DNA of 64,000 nucleotides from Caulobacter sp. CCH9-E1 (GTDB taxonomy: Bacteria > Pseudomonadota > Alphaproteobacteria > Caulobacterales > Caulobacteraceae): assembly GCF_001556515.1 (NCBI RefSeq), contig NZ_LSJA01000073.1, forward strand, positions 1 to 64,000, written 5' to 3'. How positions within the stretch are numbered: the first letter of the stretch is position 1; each line of letters starts with the position of its first letter. A model generated the notes under the pieces. That model was not told the DNA's origin. It saw only the letters and a program-made list of their open reading frames with translations, and did not search any database. The position numbers and the translations under genes were made by a program. Positions 1 through 8,630 of this stretch are shown in pieces.

Positions 1-1
1 A

Positions 2-556
2 GATGGAACGCAGAGCGGCTTAACCCCGTCCACTTTTTCGGGGGAAGATCAGCTCACTCCTGCCCTGAGAGGAGCGTTTCACAGGTCGCGCAAGCGCTTC
101 GAGACGGCTCTCGGGGCGGCGGTTCCTGATGGATGGCCCGCATTTCCGGAAGGTATGGCGCCAACCTCAAGCAAGCCCCCCGAAGAAGCCGAAGCCTGGC
201 CTTCATATCTGTTTGTGCTAACCGAACCGCGACGGCTGGTGGGCAATGGGGGGTTCGTCGCGCGCCCTGACACGAACGGCGAGGTCGAGATCGGATACGA
301 GATCGCGCCAGCCTTCCGATGTCGCGGCTTGGCGACAGCCGCCGCCCGCGCCCTGCTCGCTCACGCGTTCGCCGACGGGGAGGTCACCGCAGTCGTCGCG
401 CACACCCTGGCGGAGCCAGGTCCCTCCGACGCTGTGCTACGAAAGATTGGTATGAGCAAGGTTGGCGAGAGCATCGATACGGAAGTCGGGGTGATTTGGC
501 GCTGGGCGATACCTCGCTTGGCCTGGACAGAGCGCGAAGTCCATCCCGCAGCCTAG
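2..556 (+). CDS. GNAT-family N-acetyltransferase, 5' end cut by window edge
   Basis: The reading frame is open from base 2 to the stop at 554-556, so the gene probably begins left of the window. The first in-frame ATG, at 155, would remove part of the fold. Translated upstream sequence (WPAFPEG just before that Met) resembles the N-terminal part of RimJ/RimL-like acetyltransferases. The core shows GNGGF, EVEIGYEIAP, then RCRGLATAAARAL, which is the acetyl-CoA pyrophosphate loop (Q/RxxGxG/A). The C-terminal half has AHTLAEPGPSDAVLRKIGM, the usual family ending. It should transfer an acetyl group from acetyl-CoA to an amine. The substrate is unknown. The family call is firm; the start is outside the visible sequence. 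Confidence 0.8.
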   Translation, partial: DGTQSGLTPSTFSGEDQLTPALRGAFHRSRKRFETALGAAVPDGWPAFPEGMAPTSSKPPEEAEAWPSYLFVLTEPRRLVGNGGFVARPDTNGEVEIGYEIAPAFRCRGLATAAARALLAHAFADGEVTAVVAHTLAEPGPSDAVLRKIGMSKVGESIDTEVGVIWRWAIPRLAWTEREVHPAA

Positions 557-624
557 CGCCGCGCCGAACCCGTGGACGCGTCGGTCGGCGCCGCATGGAA
601 GAGTGATCGCCAGGAGATCCAAGT

Positions 625-1053
625 ATGGCCGAATGTTCACAGCCTCCCCGGCCCCGGCGTCCTTTCCCCATCCTGCTCGGGCTTCTGGCCCTTGGCGGCT
701 GCGCCCACCTGCCTCCGTCCTGCCCTACGCCCAGCCAAGCGGCGGTGCTCGTCCAGCTTTTCTTTGGCCTTGATATGAGGCAGCAGGGCTCTGTGTCGAA
801 CGCTGACTTCGACCGCTTTCTCGACGAGGCCGTCGCGCCACGCTTTCCCCATGGGTTCACGGTGCTCGACGCGGAGGGCCGATGGCGCCCGGCCACCGGC
901 GCGAGCGTCAGGGAAAGGAGCAAGGTGCTAATCCTGGCGGTAAGCGACAAGGCGCAGCTAGCCGGGATCGACGCTATCCGATCGGACTATCGCGCCGCGT
1001 TCCGCCAGGAGTCGGTCATGAAGCTTACCCAGCCAACGTGCGTAACGTTCTAG
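625..1053 (+). CDS. DUF3574 lipoprotein
   Basis: This 142-residue protein has an N-terminal hydrophobic segment ending in a lipobox (LLALGGC, Cys about residue 26), so it is probably a lipoprotein processed by signal peptidase II. The rest matches the DUF3574 pattern: LFFGLDM, a VSNADFDRFLDEAVAPRFPHGFTV stretch (quoted in part), GRWRPATG, RERSKVLIL and a C-terminal FRQESVMK. An AGGAGA ribosome site lies eight bases before the ATG. The function of DUF3574 proteins is not known. It stands alone between the acetyltransferase and a convergent hydrolase. Confidence 0.8.
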   Translation: MAECSQPPRPRRPFPILLGLLALGGCAHLPPSCPTPSQAAVLVQLFFGLDMRQQGSVSNADFDRFLDEAVAPRFPHGFTVLDAEGRWRPATGASVRERSKVLILAVSDKAQLAGIDAIRSDYRAAFRQESVMKLTQPTCVTF

Positions 1054-1121
1054 CGGCGGTCCAGAATCTAGATAAGCGTCGGCGCCCCGCCGACCGTCGA
1101 CCTCCAGCAGGTTGACGGCGA

Positions 1122-2309
1122 TTAGGCCAAGTCGGGCAAGCGCAAGCGCCCCTCCTCCGCGCGCATTTGGAAGTTCAACCAGGTGATGACGAAGTCGAGG
1201 ACCAGCGGGGTGTTGCCGACATGGCAGTGGGCGTGAGCGTGGTCCGCGCGCGTGAAGAGCTGCGCCGTCAAAGACTTCACGTTCCGCAGCATGCCGATCT
1301 GGTCGTACCATTGCGAGATCGGGACGATGTGATCCTCCTGGGCGCCCAGCAGCAGGACGTCCTGAGTGATCCGCTCGGAAAATGGAGCGGTGCATAGGTT
1401 CCGCAGCCACGTGAGAAATCCGTAGCCGTCTTCAGCGCCGCAGATCTCGATGCCGTGGGCGATGGCCCAGCCCGCGGTTTCAGACTGCTCCGACATGGCC
1501 TTCAGAGCAGCGTTGACGGCGTCAATCTGGCCCTGGCGGACCATGGCGTCGATCCGCGCGCCGGCTTCAGGCCCCGCCTTGGCCAAGAAGGCGGCATAGA
1601 AGTCGGCCAGGACGTCATTGACGATCACGCGTTTGATGCGCGGCTCGAAGGCGGCGGCGCGCGGCGCGAGGTAGCCGCCGAGGGAAAAGCCCATCAGCGC
1701 GCAGGACTCGATCCCCATGTGGTCAAGCACCGCAGCGACCGGCCTTTCCCACGCCGGCTCCATGGTTAGACGCCAGCGGCGGATTGCTTGGCCCTGCCCT
1801 GGCCCATCGAAGACCACCACGTCAAAGCCCTGCGCCGCGTAATCTGGGGCTGCGAGGAAATACTCCTCCTTGTAGGAGTCGAACCCGCCGTGGATGACAA
1901 GTGTTTCGCGTCGAGGCCCTTTGGCCCGCATCGCAAGCACGGGCAAAAACCCGTCTTTGTAAGGGACCTGATAGCGTTCGATCGGCCAGTCGGCGACCGC
2001 GGCGTTGAACAATCTCAGCCAGGCGGCGTTGAGTTCGCCGCGCTTTGGGTCCTGGCCGATCATGTAGAACTCCGCCGCTCGGTAATAGGCGGACGCGTGG
2101 AGCGCCCGCCCCTCGCTTTCGGCCGCTTTGCCCAGCGCGATCATCTCGCGCGTCCAATCACTTATGCTGTGAATGCGGCCGACTACCGTGCTCACTTCAG
2201 CCTCGTCCATGGAGGGCAGCCATCGGTTCAGTTCGAAGTCGAAGAAGGGCTCGCCATGGAGCTGGCGATGGCCGGCCTGAAAGTGAGCGCTGTCGTAGAC
2301 TCTGAGCAT
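1122..2309 (-). CDS. alpha/beta hydrolase (FrsA-like)
   Basis: This is a 395-residue cytoplasmic alpha/beta hydrolase without a signal peptide. The ATG at 2309 is preceded by AGGAAA at about seven bases and is preferred to a longer in-frame start at 2450, whose extra residues look non-coding. The first 120 residues form a helical cap. The hydrolase core has an HGGFDS oxyanion region (about 140), GPGQGQA, the nucleophile elbow GFSLGG with Ser209, an acid region LGAQEDHIVP and a late His cluster (HAHAHCHVGN). The architecture resembles peptidase/esterase proteins of the FrsA and 2,6-dihydroxy-pseudo-oxynicotine hydrolase type. The substrate cannot be told from sequence, and the neighbours give no clue. 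Confidence 0.85.
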   Translation of the reverse strand: MLRVYDSAHFQAGHRQLHGEPFFDFELNRWLPSMDEAEVSTVVGRIHSISDWTREMIALGKAAESEGRALHASAYYRAAEFYMIGQDPKRGELNAAWLRLFNAAVADWPIERYQVPYKDGFLPVLAMRAKGPRRETLVIHGGFDSYKEEYFLAAPDYAAQGFDVVVFDGPGQGQAIRRWRLTMEPAWERPVAAVLDHMGIESCALMGFSLGGYLAPRAAAFEPRIKRVIVNDVLADFYAAFLAKAGPEAGARIDAMVRQGQIDAVNAALKAMSEQSETAGWAIAHGIEICGAEDGYGFLTWLRNLCTAPFSERITQDVLLLGAQEDHIVPISQWYDQIGMLRNVKSLTAQLFTRADHAHAHCHVGNTPLVLDFVITWLNFQMRAEEGRLRLPDLA

Positions 2310-2834
2310 CGAGCTTTCCTGGAGTAGCGGCGAGGCGCTGCAACGGCGTCTGCGCCATGAGTCCGTTGAACTTCGCCGTAAGGCGGCAGACGCCAGCGGC
2401 GAAGCGCCATCTGCGATGGAACAGACAAGCGCCGCCGGCCGACTGGTCATCGGTCCCGGAGGGCCGGCGGGCCACAGACTTCGGTGGGGAAAATCTGCAG
2501 CCGCTACTTGCTGTCCTGACTCGCCCGGCCGCCCATCCTGGTAAGTCTCACAGGTCGCGCCTGTCGCACTTCGCGCGTTTTGGGCCGCAGGCCCAACGCA
2601 AGGTTAAGCCCTCCTTAAGATACAGCAATAAAGACCCTTAAAGCTTAACGCGTATGCCGCGGGCGGCTTGCTTGGCGAAAAAAGTTCTTTCAGTTCTTTG
2701 GCTTACAGATCTTCGCCCGATTAACGTCAACCTGAGCGACCTCGTAGATCTATCAGGACGCACCCCTGGGTTGAGCTTGTTAGCGTCTTTCCTTGAAGCC
2801 GCATCATGGCGGCGCGGTGGAAAGGAATTTCGCT
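2310..2834. other. intergenic region between divergent hydrolase and beta-helix genes
   Basis: This 525-base stretch has no convincing gene. Two short + strand frames (2357-2641 and 2654-3010) lack recognisable protein features and the second runs into the beta-helix gene. The right half is AT-rich for this genome (about 2600-2720) and holds a TTAA-N7-TTAA site at 2604-2618. It probably carries the promoters of both divergent genes. Confidence 0.6.
2604..2618 (+). promoter_or_regulatory. candidate CtrA-binding site (TTAA-N7-TTAA)
   Basis: The bases read TTAA, seven bases, TTAA, the core of the Caulobacter CtrA consensus TTAA-N7-TTAAC. Only the final C is absent. Eight fixed A/T bases at this spacing are rare in such GC-rich DNA. 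It lies about 215 bases before the beta-helix ATG and about 295 before the divergent hydrolase, so a downstream transcription start is required for direct control. No second copy was seen in the window. Confidence 0.4.
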
Positions 2835-5273
2835 ATGGCGACGATAATCGTTTCGCTCACGGGGACGGCCAACGGGCCCGGCTCAGTGGAGTCCCCCGTG
2901 CGGACCCTTCAGCAAGCCCTCGACCTTGCCAAGGCCGGCGACACCATCATGCTCCGGAGCGGGGAATACGCTGGCGGCGTGACCGTCCGGGAAGCCAACA
3001 TCACGATTAAGAACTTCCCCGGCGAAAAGGCGATCGTCTCGACCGGATCCGGACCCGATGACCCTGAGTGGGTCATCCGCTTTGGCGAGGACGCTCACGG
3101 CGGGGCGATCGACGGCCTGGAGATCAAGGGCGGATCGTACTACGGCGTGAAGCTTGAGAGCACCTACGACTGGGGCGGCGACATCCCTGAGCACGGGGTG
3201 CGCAACATCACGATCCAAAACTCAATCCTTCACGACTCGGGCCGCGACGTCATCAAGGCCGCGCCGGGCGCCGACGGCCTGCAGATCCTGCACAACGAGA
3301 TCTACAACTCGGGCATGCGCGACGGCTCCAACGCCGAAGGCATCGACATCGTCAACGCCGACGACGTCGTGATCCGCGGCAACTACATCCACGATACCGC
3401 TACAAGTGGCGCGTACATCAAGGGCGGCGCCGCCAACGGCCTGATCGAAGGTAATTTCATCCGCAACACCGGCGCCGGCGGCGCCCAGGGTGTCGATCCG
3501 CAGGACCCGCCAAACTCCGGCGCCGGCCTGATGCTGGGCTACCAAACCGATCTGGAATGGTTCGGCAAAGACAATCCAGAGCTCTACCAAACCATGAATG
3601 GGATCGTCCGCAACAACATCATCCAGGACACCGCCGACGGCGGCATCATGGTGTGGGGCAGCAAGGACCCGCAGGTCTACAACAACACCTTGGTGAACGT
3701 TTCGACGCGCCCCTGGTACTTTGGCGGCGGCGTCATGGTTTCGGGGATCACCACCTGGACCGAAAGCGGCGATGTCTACACCAAGACCGTCAATCCGCTG
3801 GTGATGAACAACATCGTCTCGGTCGCTGAAGCCTACAACGGATCGCCCGGCTACGTGACCACCGCGGCGATCGCGATTTTGCAGAACGGCGTGACCGGCC
3901 CCATCCGTAGCGACAACAACCAAGTCTTCGGCCAGGGCTCCCAGGGAGAGAAGCTCTTCGATCTCGGCGATGGCGAGATCACCCAGGCGCAATGGCTCGC
4001 AAGGATCGGCGCGGACGGCCATTCACGGGTGGCCGCCCCGCAGCTCGACGCCAATCTTCACCTCCAGGCTGGAGCGGGCGCGATCGACGGAGGCGGCGCC
4101 TTGGCGCTAGGCGCCGACTTTGACGGCCAGCCGCTGAGCGGCGGACCGCTCGATATCGGGGCCGATCAGGCCGACAACGGCGCGCCCCTCGCGCTTCCGA
4201 CGCGCGGCGGGATTGGCGCGGCGCCTCCAAAGGGCGCGACGCAGCCGGGCGAAGGCGGCGACGGTCGCCCTGGCGGCGATGGCGAACCTGGGGGCGGAGC
4301 CGGCGGGGGCGCGGGCGATGGCGGCGCGCTGGACCCGACCGAGCCTGACCTGCCCTTCGTCCAGTTGGCCAAGGCGGTCGATGGCGTTGTCGGCGTCTAT
4401 TCGGGTCCGGACGCGCACGCGGTGGCGCTTGACGGTCACCTGGCGATCAAGCTGGCCGCCACGGGTTTCTCCGAATACACGAGCGGCCTTCTGCAGATCG
4501 TCGAGCAAGCGACCGGCAAGGCTGTGGGCGAGATCGACTTCGTCGGCGGCGACAAGTATGACGGTCGCCAGGTCCTCGACATCGACCTCACGCCTTTCAA
4601 CCTGAAGACGGGCACGACCTACAGCGTCGTGACCACTCAGGACTTCATTCGTGTGAACGCCGAGCCCTGGCAAGCCGGAGCCATCACGCGCGGTGAATGG
4701 CAGTTCACCACTGCGGGGGACGCGCCGACGCCGGGGCCGGCCGACACGCCGCCGCCAACGACGACGCCATCAGCCGCGACCAAAGGTCTGCCGACGGATG
4801 CGGTGTTCAAGCCCCTGGCCAAGGCCGTCGCCGGCGTCATCGGCGTCTATTCAGGCCCTGACGCGGCCCATGTCGACACCGACGGACATATCGGCCTGAA
4901 GCTGGTGACCGAGGCGTTCGCTGAATACACGTCTGGAAAACTCAAGATCGTGGAGATGGGCGCTGGAGTGGTGGCCGGCGTCATCGATTTCGAGAAGGGC
5001 GACGCTTATGACGGCAAGCAGGTGGTCGACATCGATCTCACGCCGTTCCACCTAAAGTTCGGCACGACCTACAGCGTGGTGACCACCAAGGACTTCCTGC
5101 GCGTCAACGCCGCGCCTTGGCAGGCCGGCCCCATCACTCTGGGCCAATGGGTGTTCACGACGGAAGATGCGCCCGGAGCGAAGACAGCCTTCGCCGCTCC
5201 GCACATCGATACGCCCACGGTTGTGACGAGCATCGCGCCCAGCTCGTCGTTGTTCGAAGGCCATTTCGGCTAA
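2835..5273 (+). CDS. right-handed parallel beta-helix protein with two tandem C-terminal domains
   Basis: The ATG at 2835 is chosen because AAAGGA sits eight bases upstream; the product is 812 residues. Residues about 20-450 carry repeated beta-helix rungs (DGLEIKGGSYYG, NITIQNSILHDSG, VVIRGNYIHDTA, GIVRNNIIQDTADGG), typical of polysaccharide lyases and other carbohydrate-active proteins. A Gly-rich linker (DNA about 4230-4345) is followed by two copies of a domain of about 120 residues (DNA about 4349-4713 and 4799-5162). Both share GVYSGPDA, EYTSG, DIDLTPF and TTYSVVTT and resemble Ig-like domains. There is no N-terminal signal peptide, so if exported it would need a type I or similar route. 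The enzyme activity is unknown; a surface or secreted polysaccharide-active protein is inferred. Confidence 0.75.
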   Translation: MATIIVSLTGTANGPGSVESPVRTLQQALDLAKAGDTIMLRSGEYAGGVTVREANITIKNFPGEKAIVSTGSGPDDPEWVIRFGEDAHGGAIDGLEIKGGSYYGVKLESTYDWGGDIPEHGVRNITIQNSILHDSGRDVIKAAPGADGLQILHNEIYNSGMRDGSNAEGIDIVNADDVVIRGNYIHDTATSGAYIKGGAANGLIEGNFIRNTGAGGAQGVDPQDPPNSGAGLMLGYQTDLEWFGKDNPELYQTMNGIVRNNIIQDTADGGIMVWGSKDPQVYNNTLVNVSTRPWYFGGGVMVSGITTWTESGDVYTKTVNPLVMNNIVSVAEAYNGSPGYVTTAAIAILQNGVTGPIRSDNNQVFGQGSQGEKLFDLGDGEITQAQWLARIGADGHSRVAAPQLDANLHLQAGAGAIDGGGALALGADFDGQPLSGGPLDIGADQADNGAPLALPTRGGIGAAPPKGATQPGEGGDGRPGGDGEPGGGAGGGAGDGGALDPTEPDLPFVQLAKAVDGVVGVYSGPDAHAVALDGHLAIKLAATGFSEYTSGLLQIVEQATGKAVGEIDFVGGDKYDGRQVLDIDLTPFNLKTGTTYSVVTTQDFIRVNAEPWQAGAITRGEWQFTTAGDAPTPGPADTPPPTTTPSAATKGLPTDAVFKPLAKAVAGVIGVYSGPDAAHVDTDGHIGLKLVTEAFAEYTSGKLKIVEMGAGVVAGVIDFEKGDAYDGKQVVDIDLTPFHLKFGTTYSVVTTKDFLRVNAAPWQAGPITLGQWVFTTEDAPGAKTAFAAPHIDTPTVVTSIAPSSSLFEGHFG
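4349..5162 (+). repeat. tandem duplication of an Ig-like domain inside the beta-helix gene
   Basis: Two in-frame copies of a domain of about 120 residues occupy about 4349-4713 and 4799-5162. They share GVYSGPDA near the start, EYTSG in the middle, YDG then DIDLTPF, TTYSVVTT and a closing VNA-PWQAG-IT motif. A Pro/Thr-rich linker separates them. The divergence between copies indicates an old duplication. Confidence 0.75.
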
Positions 5274-5448
5274 ACCTTCGGGCGCGTCGTGACGAAGGCG
5301 GCGCGCCCAGACCTTCGAGCATCATTCAGCGCCCGCAACGAACATTCCCCGCTGGCGCGCGATGCCTTCGAACCCGGCCGCCTCTAGACTGCCATCGTGC
5401 GGCGCCGACGGCGGGCGCCCCTCCGGGGTTCGAGAGACATCTTCAAGC

Positions 5449-5691
5449 ATGCGTCTGAACCAAGACCCGACTTCAACGGCTTGTAGCGCGATCCTGAGTC
5501 CGCGCCAGCGTGAGTGTCTTTACTGGGCGGCGCAGGGAAAAAGCTCCTCGGATATCGGCGCGATCCTGCGCATTTCGGCGAGGACCGTCGACTTTCATAT
5601 CCTGGAATGCTGTGGCCGACTGGGCGTGAGGACGCGGGTGCAGGCGGTCGCCGAGGCCGTGCGTCGTAGCCTGCTAGACGGCCCCTCCTGA
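5449..5691 (+). CDS. stand-alone LuxR-type HTH regulator
   Basis: From the ATG at 5449 the product is only 80 residues and is almost entirely a GerE/LuxR helix-turn-helix: LSPRQRECLYWAAQGKSS (start of the four-helix domain), then DIGAILRISARTVDFHI and a closing RVQAVAEAV. Autoinducer-type LuxR proteins usually carry about 160 further N-terminal residues. The 5' extension to 5362 has no similarity to such a domain and no good ribosome site, so the gene is either a minimal DNA-binding protein or the remnant of a longer regulator. It is convergent with a TBDR gene. Confidence 0.7.
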   Translation: MRLNQDPTSTACSAILSPRQRECLYWAAQGKSSSDIGAILRISARTVDFHILECCGRLGVRTRVQAVAEAVRRSLLDGPS

Positions 5692-5719
5692 CCTTGTCGC
5701 GTGTCAGACGCAAGCATCC

Positions 5720-5749
5720 GCCGGGGGCGGGCCCGAGCCCGCCCCCGGC
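5720..5749. terminator. GC-rich hairpin between convergent genes
   Basis: A perfect 13-base stem (GCCGGGGGCGGGC and its complement) closes a 4-base loop (CCGA). It lies between the stop of the LuxR-type gene and the stop of the TBDR on the other strand. Neither side has a clear U-tract, so it may act bidirectionally as a weak intrinsic terminator or as a transcript-stabilising structure. Confidence 0.55.
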
Positions 5750-5756
5750 GAAGCTC

Positions 5757-8327
5757 TCAAGGAAGACGCCAGGTGACACGCACCCCGCCCATTCGAGGCG
5801 GGCCGACGACGAAGGTCGGCAATCCCAGGATGTCCCCGGTGTTGCCCGCGTCGATGATGTAGCGTTCGTTGGTCAGGTTGGTCGCGAAGAGCTCCAAAGC
5901 CAGCGAGCGGCCAGTCGGCGTGTAGGTCAAGGTCAGGTTCAGGAGCCCATAGGCGTTCTGGAACTCGTCGACCGCAGCGTCGGCCACCAGAGCGGCAGGC
6001 GGCTGCTGGAGGTCGGGCCGATCGTTGTTGTCGTCGAAGAACATCTTCGATTGCCAGGTGAAGGTCGGGCGCAACTCCAACACGCCACCGGGCGCGGGCC
6101 ATCGAACCGCGGCGCCCAGTGAGGCCGAATGGTCGGGCGACTGGCGCAGGTGGTTGCCATCGAACGCGCCGTTGGTGAACCGGGCGTGGTTGAAGCTGTA
6201 GGTGGCGAAGATGTCGACGTAGGACGTGGGTGACCACTCCCCCTCAAGTTCAACGCCGTAGGCGCGCGCGCTGCCGCGGTTCGTTGTGATCAACCGCACC
6301 CCATCGCGATCGACAGTCTCGAAGTTCTTGTAGCCGTAGCCGTAGACGGCCGCGCTGCCGCGAAGGCCCCGTTCAGGGCGGCGAAACTTGGCGCCGAGTT
6401 CGATGCTGTCGACCGTCTCGGCGGATTGCGCGCCGAATTGCGGCGGCCCGAACGGCGCGCTTGGCCCTCGGGCCGCCAGAGTTCGAGGCCGCCGCCCCCG
6501 GGCGTAGGTCGCGTAAAGGTTTGTCCGATCGTCGAGCGCATAGCGCGCGGCGAGGCGCCAGGTCAGGCCGTCATCGTCGAGGCTGTCGCTGGAGAAGGCC
6601 CCATTGCCGGCCGTCGGCTGGAAGCTGAAGCCGAACAGCGGCAGGATGCTGACCGGGACCTGCTGCGCCGCCGGACTCTGAAGCGCCGCGAGCAGGGCCT
6701 TGGCCTGGGCCACGGCCGTCGGCGAACCAGAACTGGCCAGTTGAGCCGCCCCGATCGCGCCGCCGGCGACGCTGCGCCCGCCAGTGACGAAGGCGCTGTA
6801 GCCGCTCTTTCGTTTGTCCCGCGTGTAGCGCAGTCCGGCCGAGACCTCGAACCTTGGGGTCAGCGCCAGCGTCCCATCAGCGAAGAGGTCGAAGGAAGAC
6901 AGAATACTGGTGTCGACTGACGTCTCACGATGATCTGACCGGAGGTTACTGGCGATAGCCAGAGCCTGGGCGGGGGTCAGGACGATGGCTGGGTCGAACA
7001 CCGCCGTCGTACGATTGTCGGACGCTCCAGCGACCAAGCCCTGCATTAGCGCGGCGACAAAACCCTTGTTCTCGAATAGGGCGGACGGGGCCGTTCGCGT
7101 CGCCGGAAGGCCCGCGCCAACGGCCGCGCCGTTGAGTTGTCGCGTCAGCGCCGCGACCGCAAGACGCTCATCGATCTGAAGCGGCGTCTGGTGATGACCC
7201 TCGTAGCCGAAGGCGCTCGCCCCGGCGAACGCACTCAAGCGTCCGCCAGGATCGAAGTTGATGCGCAGCTCCTGGCTCCATTGTTTGGCCTTACCCTCGT
7301 TCATCGCCGTCAGAAGCGGCAGGGAAAGGCCGTCGGGATCGTTCGATTCCGAGGATTGGAAATGACGGAAGGCGCTGATCGACGACAGGGTGATGCTGTT
7401 GGCGAGCGGCCAGCGGGCGAGCAGGGTCGCGCCCCAGACGGTGCGGTCGATGTTGAGATCCTGCCCGTCTTGGAAAGACTGGCCCGCCCCCTGGGCGATC
7501 CCATCTGGGTCGCGCCGGTCGGCGAGAAAAGCCCCGCTGACCGGATCGGTCTGGTCGATGACCAGAGACTTGAACGCCGTCCCAGTCGGCCTGTCTCGCT
7601 GGTAGTTGACGATCAGATCAAGCCGTCGCGGCCCTTTCCCGGCGAAGGCCAGCGCCCCGCGCAGCGCGGTGGTGTCAACCGACTGGTAGTCCTCGCGTCC
7701 CCGCAGGTTGCTGACATAGCCATCGCGCTGGCGGCGGACGGCGGCCAGGCGCACAGCCAGGGTTTCGCCGACAGGCGCGTTGATCATGGCCTCGGCCCGA
7801 CGAGCGCTGTAATCGCCAGCCTCCACGACGAGCTTGGCGTCCGCCGCGCCCGGCCTAGCCTTGTTCTGGATAATGTTCAGGGCGCCGACGAGCGCGCCCC
7901 GCCCGAACAGGGTCGACTGAGGTCCCTTGGCGACCTCGACCCGTTCGACATCGAACAGTTCGACATAACTGCCTTCGCCCTTCGAGATCGAAACTCCGTC
8001 CTGAAAGATCGACACGCGCGGCTCGAACGCTGACTCCAGCGCGCTGGAGGTGACGCCGCGCATCACGAAGCCTGGATTGTTGGGTGACTGCTGCTGGACC
8101 TCGAAACCCGGCGTAAAGAGCGCAAGCTGGTCGAGGGTCTGCACGCCTCGGCGCTCAAGGCCGCGCGCATCATAAGCGGTCAGGGCGATCGGCACGTCGA
8201 TGAGAGCCTGTTCGCGCTTTTGCGCGGTGACGACGACTTCGCCGATCAGCGTCTCTTGCTGGGCGTAGGCGGCGAGAGGCGCGACCAGCGCCGCCGTGGC
8301 CAGAAAGGCGTAACGGTAATGGGGCAA
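5757..8327 (-). CDS. TonB-dependent outer-membrane receptor
   Basis: The 856-residue product has a signal peptide (cleavage near AAYAQQ), a TonB-box/plug start (IGEVVVTAQKREQAL) and plug hallmarks: VQTLDQLALFTPGFEV, FVMRGVTSS, VERVEVAKGPQSTLFGRGA and GALNIIQNKA. The remainder is beta-barrel strands, including a late region NLTNERYIIDAG. It resembles the Sphingomonad/Caulobacter receptors that import organic nutrients rather than classic siderophore receptors. It lacks an STN domain, so it does not signal through FecR. No partner enzyme sits next to it, and the ligand is unknown. The last residues (RVTWRLP) are less aromatic than usual for a BamA-recognised C terminus. Confidence 0.88.
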   Translation of the reverse strand: MPHYRYAFLATAALVAPLAAYAQQETLIGEVVVTAQKREQALIDVPIALTAYDARGLERRGVQTLDQLALFTPGFEVQQQSPNNPGFVMRGVTSSALESAFEPRVSIFQDGVSISKGEGSYVELFDVERVEVAKGPQSTLFGRGALVGALNIIQNKARPGAADAKLVVEAGDYSARRAEAMINAPVGETLAVRLAAVRRQRDGYVSNLRGREDYQSVDTTALRGALAFAGKGPRRLDLIVNYQRDRPTGTAFKSLVIDQTDPVSGAFLADRRDPDGIAQGAGQSFQDGQDLNIDRTVWGATLLARWPLANSITLSSISAFRHFQSSESNDPDGLSLPLLTAMNEGKAKQWSQELRINFDPGGRLSAFAGASAFGYEGHHQTPLQIDERLAVAALTRQLNGAAVGAGLPATRTAPSALFENKGFVAALMQGLVAGASDNRTTAVFDPAIVLTPAQALAIASNLRSDHRETSVDTSILSSFDLFADGTLALTPRFEVSAGLRYTRDKRKSGYSAFVTGGRSVAGGAIGAAQLASSGSPTAVAQAKALLAALQSPAAQQVPVSILPLFGFSFQPTAGNGAFSSDSLDDDGLTWRLAARYALDDRTNLYATYARGRRPRTLAARGPSAPFGPPQFGAQSAETVDSIELGAKFRRPERGLRGSAAVYGYGYKNFETVDRDGVRLITTNRGSARAYGVELEGEWSPTSYVDIFATYSFNHARFTNGAFDGNHLRQSPDHSASLGAAVRWPAPGGVLELRPTFTWQSKMFFDDNNDRPDLQQPPAALVADAAVDEFQNAYGLLNLTLTYTPTGRSLALELFATNLTNERYIIDAGNTGDILGLPTFVVGPPRMGGVRVTWRLP

Positions 8328-8630
8328 TGGAGAGTTCCACGGATAGCGCGCAACGCCGTGCGCCCGCGCCAGGGCGGCGCGGGGACGACGCCGCGCCGCT
8401 TGGGGAAGACGGCGCGGGCGCGGGTTTTCAGAAACGCTCGTCTCAGGATTGGACAGAGCGACCGAAGGCTAGCGCGCAGCCCCCGCGCCGGCGATGCATC
8501 GAAAACGTTGAACGTTCCCCGGCGCCGATCTCCTGGACGATCGCCGCGTTTGCGCAATAGCTGCCGTTCAAGCGGGTCCAGGAACGGAGCATTCAGATTG
8601 CAGCCCTCGTCGCCGCGGCGACGGGGTTGC
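8328..8630. other. intergenic region upstream of TBDR, downstream of deoR-like gene
   Basis: This 303-base stretch lies upstream of the TBDR (minus strand) and after the stop of the DeoR gene. Only overlapping frames without protein features were seen. It should hold the TBDR promoter. The one notable element is the short palindrome AACGTT-G-AACGTT at 8504-8516. Confidence 0.5.
8504..8516. promoter_or_regulatory. short palindrome, possible operator
   Basis: AACGTT is repeated across a single central G, giving a 13-base near-perfect palindrome about 180 bases upstream of the TBDR start. AACGTT-centred palindromes are common operators of LacI-type repressors in Caulobacter relatives, but no LacI-type gene lies in the window. 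The distance from the start codon is long. Confidence 0.25.

Noticed and set aside
2654..3010. 118-codon frame before the beta-helix gene
   Set aside because: It overlaps the strongly supported beta-helix gene in another frame and has no ribosome site or domain.
5720..5749. Possible CRISPR-like or mobile-element inverted repeat
   Set aside because: It is a single hairpin between convergent genes without spacers, target duplications or a transposase. Terminator function is simpler.
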